A stretch of DNA of 64,000 nt, from contig NZ_LDNB01000014.1 of assembly GCF_001026695.1 (NCBI RefSeq), forward strand, positions 62,001 to 126,000, read 5' to 3'. How positions within the stretch are numbered: the first letter of the stretch is position 1; the number at the start of each line of letters is the position of its first letter. Source of the stretch: Neobacillus vireti (GTDB taxonomy: Bacteria; Bacillota; Bacilli; Bacillales; Cytobacillaceae). The notes beneath the pieces were generated by a model, which was not told where the DNA came from, did no database searches, and was given only the letters and a program-made list of their open reading frames with translations. Shown here piece by piece: positions 60,530-64,000 of this stretch. The translations under genes were made by a program, and so were the position numbers.

Positions 60530-60708
60530 GTGAGGTAGAGGCGCGGTATTTATTAGTCTTTAGTGGAGTTTGAGAAGCTATGATTCTAAAGAGAAGGAAA
60601 TGTCGCCGAAGCTTGTAATATTCTCAGTATTACTTGCTGGGTCTGCAGTGAAGAATTGCAGGACTGTCTCAATAAACGTCCCGGTTTATTGAGTTGTGCT
60701 ATCTCATT
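60530..60708 (+). promoter_or_regulatory. Lysine riboswitch (L box)
   Basis: The L-box blocks occur in order: GAGGTAGAGGCGCGG, the TTAGTC..TTAGTGGAG region, GGAAATGTCGCCGAAGC, TTGCTGGGTCTGCAGT, CAGGACTGTC, and a closing GCTATCTC that pairs with GAGGTAG to form P1. In the B. subtilis lysC leader the same blocks appear (recall). Lysine binding should favour the terminator at 60748, so the downstream ABC importer is made when lysine is scarce. Confidence 0.95.
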
Positions 60709-60747
60709 TGGGGAAAGAAGAGGACTTTAGGGTAATTGTATATAACG

Positions 60748-60777
60748 AGACCTGAGTTTACCTCAGGTCTCTTTTTA
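60748..60777 (+). terminator. Riboswitch-controlled terminator
   Basis: GAGACCTGAG / CTCAGGTCTC perfect stem, TTTTTATT tail, between the aptamer and the binding-protein gene. Confidence 0.93.
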
Positions 60778-60857
60778 TTGTACAAATTGCCTGAAAAAAC
60801 ATACTTGTTGCCTTGCAGGAGGCAGAATTTTTTTGAAAAAAGAGGAGGAGAAATGTA

Positions 60858-61697
60858 ATGAAAAGAAAAAAATTATCATTTTTAATAGCAATCTCTTTAA
60901 CTATGATGCTGTTATTATCAGCATGTGGTACGAGTGATTCAGGAGATAAAGGGGCAGCGGAGAAAGAAACGTTTAAGGTGGGTCTTGAAGCGGGGTATGC
61001 ACCATTTAACTGGACGCAATCGAGTGATGCCAATGGCGGTGTTAAAATTGATGGCAATGCGGAATACGCTGGCGGATATGATGTAGAAATCGCCAAAAAA
61101 ATTGCCGATGGCTTAGGGAAAAAGTTAGTGATTGTGAAAACAGAATGGGACGGGCTTGTTCCGTCGTTAACTTCTGGAAAAATTGATGCCATCATCGCCG
61201 GAATGTCACCAACTGCTGAGCGCAAAGAGACGATTGACTTCACAGACAACTATTATAAATCGAATTTAGTGATGGTTGTGAAAAAAGGCGGAAAATTCGA
61301 TGGAGCTTCTTCCATTCAAGATTTCAAAGGAGCAAAGATATCAGCTCAATTGAATACCTTCCACTACTCGGTCATTGACCAGATAAAAGGGGTAAATAAG
61401 CAGCCGGCGATGGATAACTTCCCGGCAATGAGGGTGGCCCTTGAGTCGGGCGTCATTGATGGATATGTTTCCGAACGCCCAGAAGGTATAAGTGCTCAGT
61501 CCGCTAACGAAAAGTATAAAATGATCGAATTTAATGACGGCTTTAAAACATCGGATGATGATACCGCGATCGCTGTCGGCGTTGCGAAAAACAGTAAATT
61601 AACGGATAAAATTAATAAAATCTTATCGGGAATTTCAGAAGATGAACAGACCAGCATTATGGATGCTGCTATTAAAAATCAACCGTCAGCCCAATAA
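60858..61697 (+). CDS. Lysine ABC transporter substrate-binding lipoprotein
   Basis: 279 residues. A lipoprotein signal (FLIAISLTMMLLLSACGTS, lipobox LSAC, Cys at about 23) is followed by a family 3 solute-binding domain: FKVGLEAGYAPFNW, GGYDVEIAKKIADGLGKKLV, GKIDAIIAGMSPTAERKETIDF and the lobe-closing DDDTAIAVGVAKNS. Assignment to lysine comes from the riboswitch. Lipidated, on the outer face of the membrane. RBS AGAGGAGGAG. A hairpin separates it from the permease, which normally leaves more binding protein than permease. Confidence 0.92.
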   Translation: MKRKKLSFLIAISLTMMLLLSACGTSDSGDKGAAEKETFKVGLEAGYAPFNWTQSSDANGGVKIDGNAEYAGGYDVEIAKKIADGLGKKLVIVKTEWDGLVPSLTSGKIDAIIAGMSPTAERKETIDFTDNYYKSNLVMVVKKGGKFDGASSIQDFKGAKISAQLNTFHYSVIDQIKGVNKQPAMDNFPAMRVALESGVIDGYVSERPEGISAQSANEKYKMIEFNDGFKTSDDDTAIAVGVAKNSKLTDKINKILSGISEDEQTSIMDAAIKNQPSAQ

Positions 61698-61705
61698 TGA
61701 TGAGG

Positions 61706-61741
61706 GAAAAACCGGGTGCATTCACTTGCATTCGGTTTTAT
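61706..61741 (+). terminator. Intercistronic partial terminator
   Basis: AAAAACCGGGTGCA / TGCATTCGGTTTT stem between the binding protein and permease genes; probably lowers permease and ATPase transcription. Confidence 0.7.
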
Positions 61742-61774
61742 CCTTTCTAAGTTTTTTAAAAAAGGAGAACAAAT

Positions 61775-62557
61775 ATGACTTTTGATTGGGTAATAAAAAT
61801 TGTTTCAAACAATTGGCCTATGTTCCTTCGCGGTGCGGGGATTACGCTGTTAATTGCCATTATTGGTACGATTTTAGGTTCCCTTATTGGCCTTATAATA
61901 GGGGTTATTCGAACGATTCCGATGCCTGAACGAGGAGTAAAAAGAATTTTCCTTAAACTAATCAATGCAATTCTTTCGATCTATATTGAGGTATTCCGCG
62001 GAACACCGATGATTGTCCAAGCAATGGTCATTTTCTATGGTTCAGCGTTAGCGTTCGGTATGGATATGAACCGAATTTACGCGGCGATCTTAATCGTATC
62101 GATTAATACCGGGGCCTATATGTCGGAAATCATTCGCGGTGGGATTATTTCAATTGATAAGGGACAGTATGAAGCAGCACAGGCGATTGGAATGAATCAT
62201 TTTCAAACGATGAAGAATGTGGTCTTGCCGCAGGTGATTCGCAATATCTTGCCGGCAACAGGTAATGAGTTTGTGATTAATATTAAGGACACGTCCGTGC
62301 TTAATGTTATTTCTGTTACAGAGTTATTTTTCCAGACGAAATCAATCGCTGGGAATAACTTCAGGTATTTTGAATCGTTTTTCATTGCTTGCGTGCTTTA
62401 TTTTATTATGACGTTTACCGTGACGCGCATTCTCCGCTACATCGAAAAGAAATTAGACGGACCGGATAATTATATGATGTATGCTAATCAAATGCAGGTG
62501 GAGACACCTGAAAATATGCTGCAGAGAACAAAAAATGGTCCTGGTCAGAACTTTTAG
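61775..62557 (+). CDS. Lysine ABC transporter permease
   Basis: 260 residues of the HisM/GlnP family with about five helices. The EAA loop is QYEAAQAIGMNHFQTMKNVVLPQVIRNILPATGNEF (about residues 130-165), and EVFRGTPMIVQAMVIFYG precedes it. It is the membrane subunit for amino acid uptake, presumably a homodimer. A 35-residue polar C-terminal tail is present. RBS AAAAGGAG. The ATPase gene follows 18 nt later. Confidence 0.93.
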   Translation: MTFDWVIKIVSNNWPMFLRGAGITLLIAIIGTILGSLIGLIIGVIRTIPMPERGVKRIFLKLINAILSIYIEVFRGTPMIVQAMVIFYGSALAFGMDMNRIYAAILIVSINTGAYMSEIIRGGIISIDKGQYEAAQAIGMNHFQTMKNVVLPQVIRNILPATGNEFVINIKDTSVLNVISVTELFFQTKSIAGNNFRYFESFFIACVLYFIMTFTVTRILRYIEKKLDGPDNYMMYANQMQVETPENMLQRTKNGPGQNF

Positions 62558-62575
62558 GTAAAGGAGGGGTATCAA

Positions 62576-63319
62576 ATGGAAAAGGTTGTTGAGATTCAGC
62601 ACTTAAGTAAATCTTTTGGGAGCCATGAAGTATTAAAGGATATTAATTTCACCGTCAATAAAGGGGAAGTTGTTTGTATTATTGGCTCATCCGGCTCAGG
62701 GAAATCAACACTTCTTCGCTGTGTTAATCTTTTGGAAAAACCGAGTGGCGGCCAAATCATCTATCAGGGAGAGAACATTTTAGATAATAAGCATGATATT
62801 ACCGCATACCGGACAAAATTAGGGATGGTTTTCCAGCAATTCAATTTATTTAATAACCATAATGTGTTAAACAACTGTACTGTTGGACAAATGAAAGTGT
62901 TAAAGCGTTCCCGTGAAGATGCCGAAAAAGTGGCAATGAAATATTTGCAAGTTGTCGGTATGGATCAATATGTGAATGCAAAGCCGAAACAATTATCCGG
63001 CGGGCAAAAGCAGCGTGTCGCCATTGCCAGAGCACTTTCAATGGAGCCGGATGTAATGTTATTTGATGAACCAACATCAGCGCTGGACCCAGAAATGGTG
63101 GGAGAGGTTCTTAAAGTAATGAAGGAGCTCGCTAGCAGTGGCCTCACAATGTTAATCGTCACCCATGAAATGGGATTCGCAAAAGAAGTATCAGACCGTG
63201 TTGTGTTTATGGACAAAGGTGTGATTGCGGAAGAGGGAAGTCCTGAACAAATCTTCAATCAGCCAACCCAAGAGCGCACGAAAGAATTTTTAAAACGCAC
63301 ACTGACCCAAACAGTTTAG
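62576..63319 (+). CDS. Lysine ABC transporter ATP-binding protein
   Basis: 247 residues. Walker [13 protein letters not shown] (about residues 38-49), Q-loop VFQQFNLF, signature [15 protein letters not shown] (about 140-154), Walker [15 protein letters not shown] and H-loop [12 protein letters not shown] are all intact. It is a GlnQ/HisP-like polar amino acid importer ATPase. Last gene of the riboswitch operon. RBS AAAGGAGGGG. Confidence 0.95.
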   Translation: MEKVVEIQHLSKSFGSHEVLKDINFTVNKGEVVCIIGSSGSGKSTLLRCVNLLEKPSGGQIIYQGENILDNKHDITAYRTKLGMVFQQFNLFNNHNVLNNCTVGQMKVLKRSREDAEKVAMKYLQVVGMDQYVNAKPKQLSGGQKQRVAIARALSMEPDVMLFDEPTSALDPEMVGEVLKVMKELASSGLTMLIVTHEMGFAKEVSDRVVFMDKGVIAEEGSPEQIFNQPTQERTKEFLKRTLTQTV

Positions 63320-63323
63320 TGGG

Positions 63324-63344
63324 AGTGCCACGGCTTGTGGCACT
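63324..63344 (+). terminator. Hairpin after the ABC importer operon
   Basis: AGTGCCAC / GTGGCACT stem with a 5-nt loop; the T run is weak (TTCTGCT). Confidence 0.5.
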
Positions 63345-63426
63345 TCTGCTAAGTAACAATCTATTTTTTAAAAAGGGAAAACGTTCTGGAATACAGCCCA
63401 CCTCCCCTATTTATAGATTAAATAAC

Positions 63427-63464
63427 CAAAAACCACCCTTTTGTTCATGTAAGGGTGGTTTTTC
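63427..63464. terminator. Bidirectional terminator
   Basis: AAAAACCACCCTT / AAGGGTGGTTTTT stem between the importer operon and the convergent PhnE-type gene. Confidence 0.88.
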
Positions 63465-63489
63465 ATTTCTTCAATCTTTCGTTCTATTT

Positions 63490-64000
63490 TTAGATAATTT
63501 TCTTACGCAAGTATCCAGAAATAAGATCGATTAAGGTAACCATGACAATTATCCCTAAGAGGATAATGCCTACACGATTCCAGTTTCTGGAGGTTAGGGC
63601 GAAAATAAGCGGAGTACCTATTCCGCCGGCTCCAATGACACCAAGAATGGTTGCTGACCGAACATTAATTTCAAAACGATAGAGAGTATAGGATAGAAAT
63701 CCGGGAATAACCTGAGGGAGTACCGCAAACCATAGGATTTGGAAACGGTTAGCCCCTGTTGCTAATAAAGCCTCGGCAGGGCCTAGGTCCATATTTTCAA
63801 TTTCCTCAGAGAATAGCTTTCCTAGCATCCCAATGGAATGGAGCCCTAATGCTAATACGCCGGCAAATGATCCTGGACCAACTGCTTTAATAAACATGAT
63901 GGCCATCACGAGCTCAGGAAATGTTCGAATGAAACTAAGAGAAAATTTCCCCGTGCCTGAAAGGGTATGCCCTTTGCTCATGTTGCGAGCAGCCCAAAAG
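63490..64000 (-). CDS. phnE: Phosphonate-type ABC transporter permease (PhnE), N-terminus outside the window
   Basis: The frame remains open through the right edge (FWAARN precedes the Met at 63981), so the start lies outside. The visible 170 residues include IRTFPELVMAIMFIKAVGPGSFAGVLALGLHSIGMLGKLF and SEEIENMDLGPAEALLATGANRFQILWFAVLPQVIPGFLSY, the EAA-loop region typical of PhnE, then GVIGAGGIGTPLIFAL. It is the membrane subunit for uptake of phosphonate, phosphite or phosphate esters. The companion PhnC and PhnD genes would be upstream, beyond the window. Confidence 0.9.
   Translation of the reverse strand, partial: FWAARNMSKGHTLSGTGKFSLSFIRTFPELVMAIMFIKAVGPGSFAGVLALGLHSIGMLGKLFSEEIENMDLGPAEALLATGANRFQILWFAVLPQVIPGFLSYTLYRFEINVRSATILGVIGAGGIGTPLIFALTSRNWNRVGIILLGIIVMVTLIDLISGYLRKKII

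Overview
The window looks like the chromosome of a low-GC Gram-positive spore former of the Bacillaceae (Bacillus/Neobacillus type). The signs are AT-rich DNA, strong GGAGG-type ribosome binding sites with frequent TTG/GTG starts, intrinsic terminators after most units, ykkCD under a guanidine-I riboswitch, a lysine riboswitch, a GerPF-like spore germination protein, a CcpA-type cre site and YkvA, UppP and SwrC-like RND relatives. I saw no rRNA, tRNA, CRISPR array, insertion sequence or prophage.

Layout. Positions 1-30 kb are general and accessory genes: acetyltransferases, a guanidine exporter, a chemoreceptor, an MBL hydrolase, a nitrilase-type amidase, an RND pump, UppP, an EAL protein, a sorbosone-dehydrogenase-like protein, an MFS pump flanked by palindromic repeats, a HAD phosphatase, an AlkD-like protein, an ECF S component, a spore-related patch (20.4-22.4 kb) with decayed genes, an ABC exporter operon with its ArsR-type regulator, and small membrane or repeat proteins with intergenic repeats and pseudogenes.

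Positions 30.5-60.4 kb are a large aromatic catabolic island. A TetR regulator, an amino acid permease and kynureninase feed kynurenine to anthranilate. A two-component FAD monooxygenase (39.4 kb) with a stand-alone FAD synthetase domain and a flavin reductase is predicted to make 3-hydroxyanthranilate. The 56.9-60.4 kb operon encodes 3-hydroxyanthranilate 3,4-dioxygenase, ACMS decarboxylase, 2-aminomuconate semialdehyde dehydrogenase and 2-aminomuconate deaminase. The 41.7-43.5 kb operon (4-oxalocrotonate tautomerase, hydratase, decarboxylase) and the 34.7-37.4 kb operon (acetaldehyde dehydrogenase, 4-hydroxy-2-oxovalerate aldolase) finish the route to pyruvate and acetyl-CoA. Positions 44.8-56.5 kb hold what I think is a second, upper branch: an NCS1 permease, a luciferase-like monooxygenase, a phytoene-desaturase-like flavoprotein, a second flavin reductase, a TPP-dependent decarboxylase, an isatin-hydrolase-like cyclase-family enzyme and an aldehyde dehydrogenase. 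These fit isatin -> isatinate -> 2-aminobenzaldehyde -> anthranilate, possibly starting from indole or an indole derivative.

Regulation appears divided. The upper-branch promoters share a 5-4-5 palindrome GTTAA-N4-TTAAC placed 21-22 nt before the -10 box, the geometry of class II Crp/Fnr activation, and two Crp/Fnr-family genes lie in the middle. Two lower-pathway operons share a different TTCG-type inverted repeat near an IclR gene. The permease-kynU promoter carries a GACATGATGTC palindrome over its -35 box, and the monooxygenase has a cre site.

Positions 60.4-63.3 kb are a lysine-riboswitch-controlled amino acid ABC importer. The right edge cuts a phosphonate-type ABC permease.
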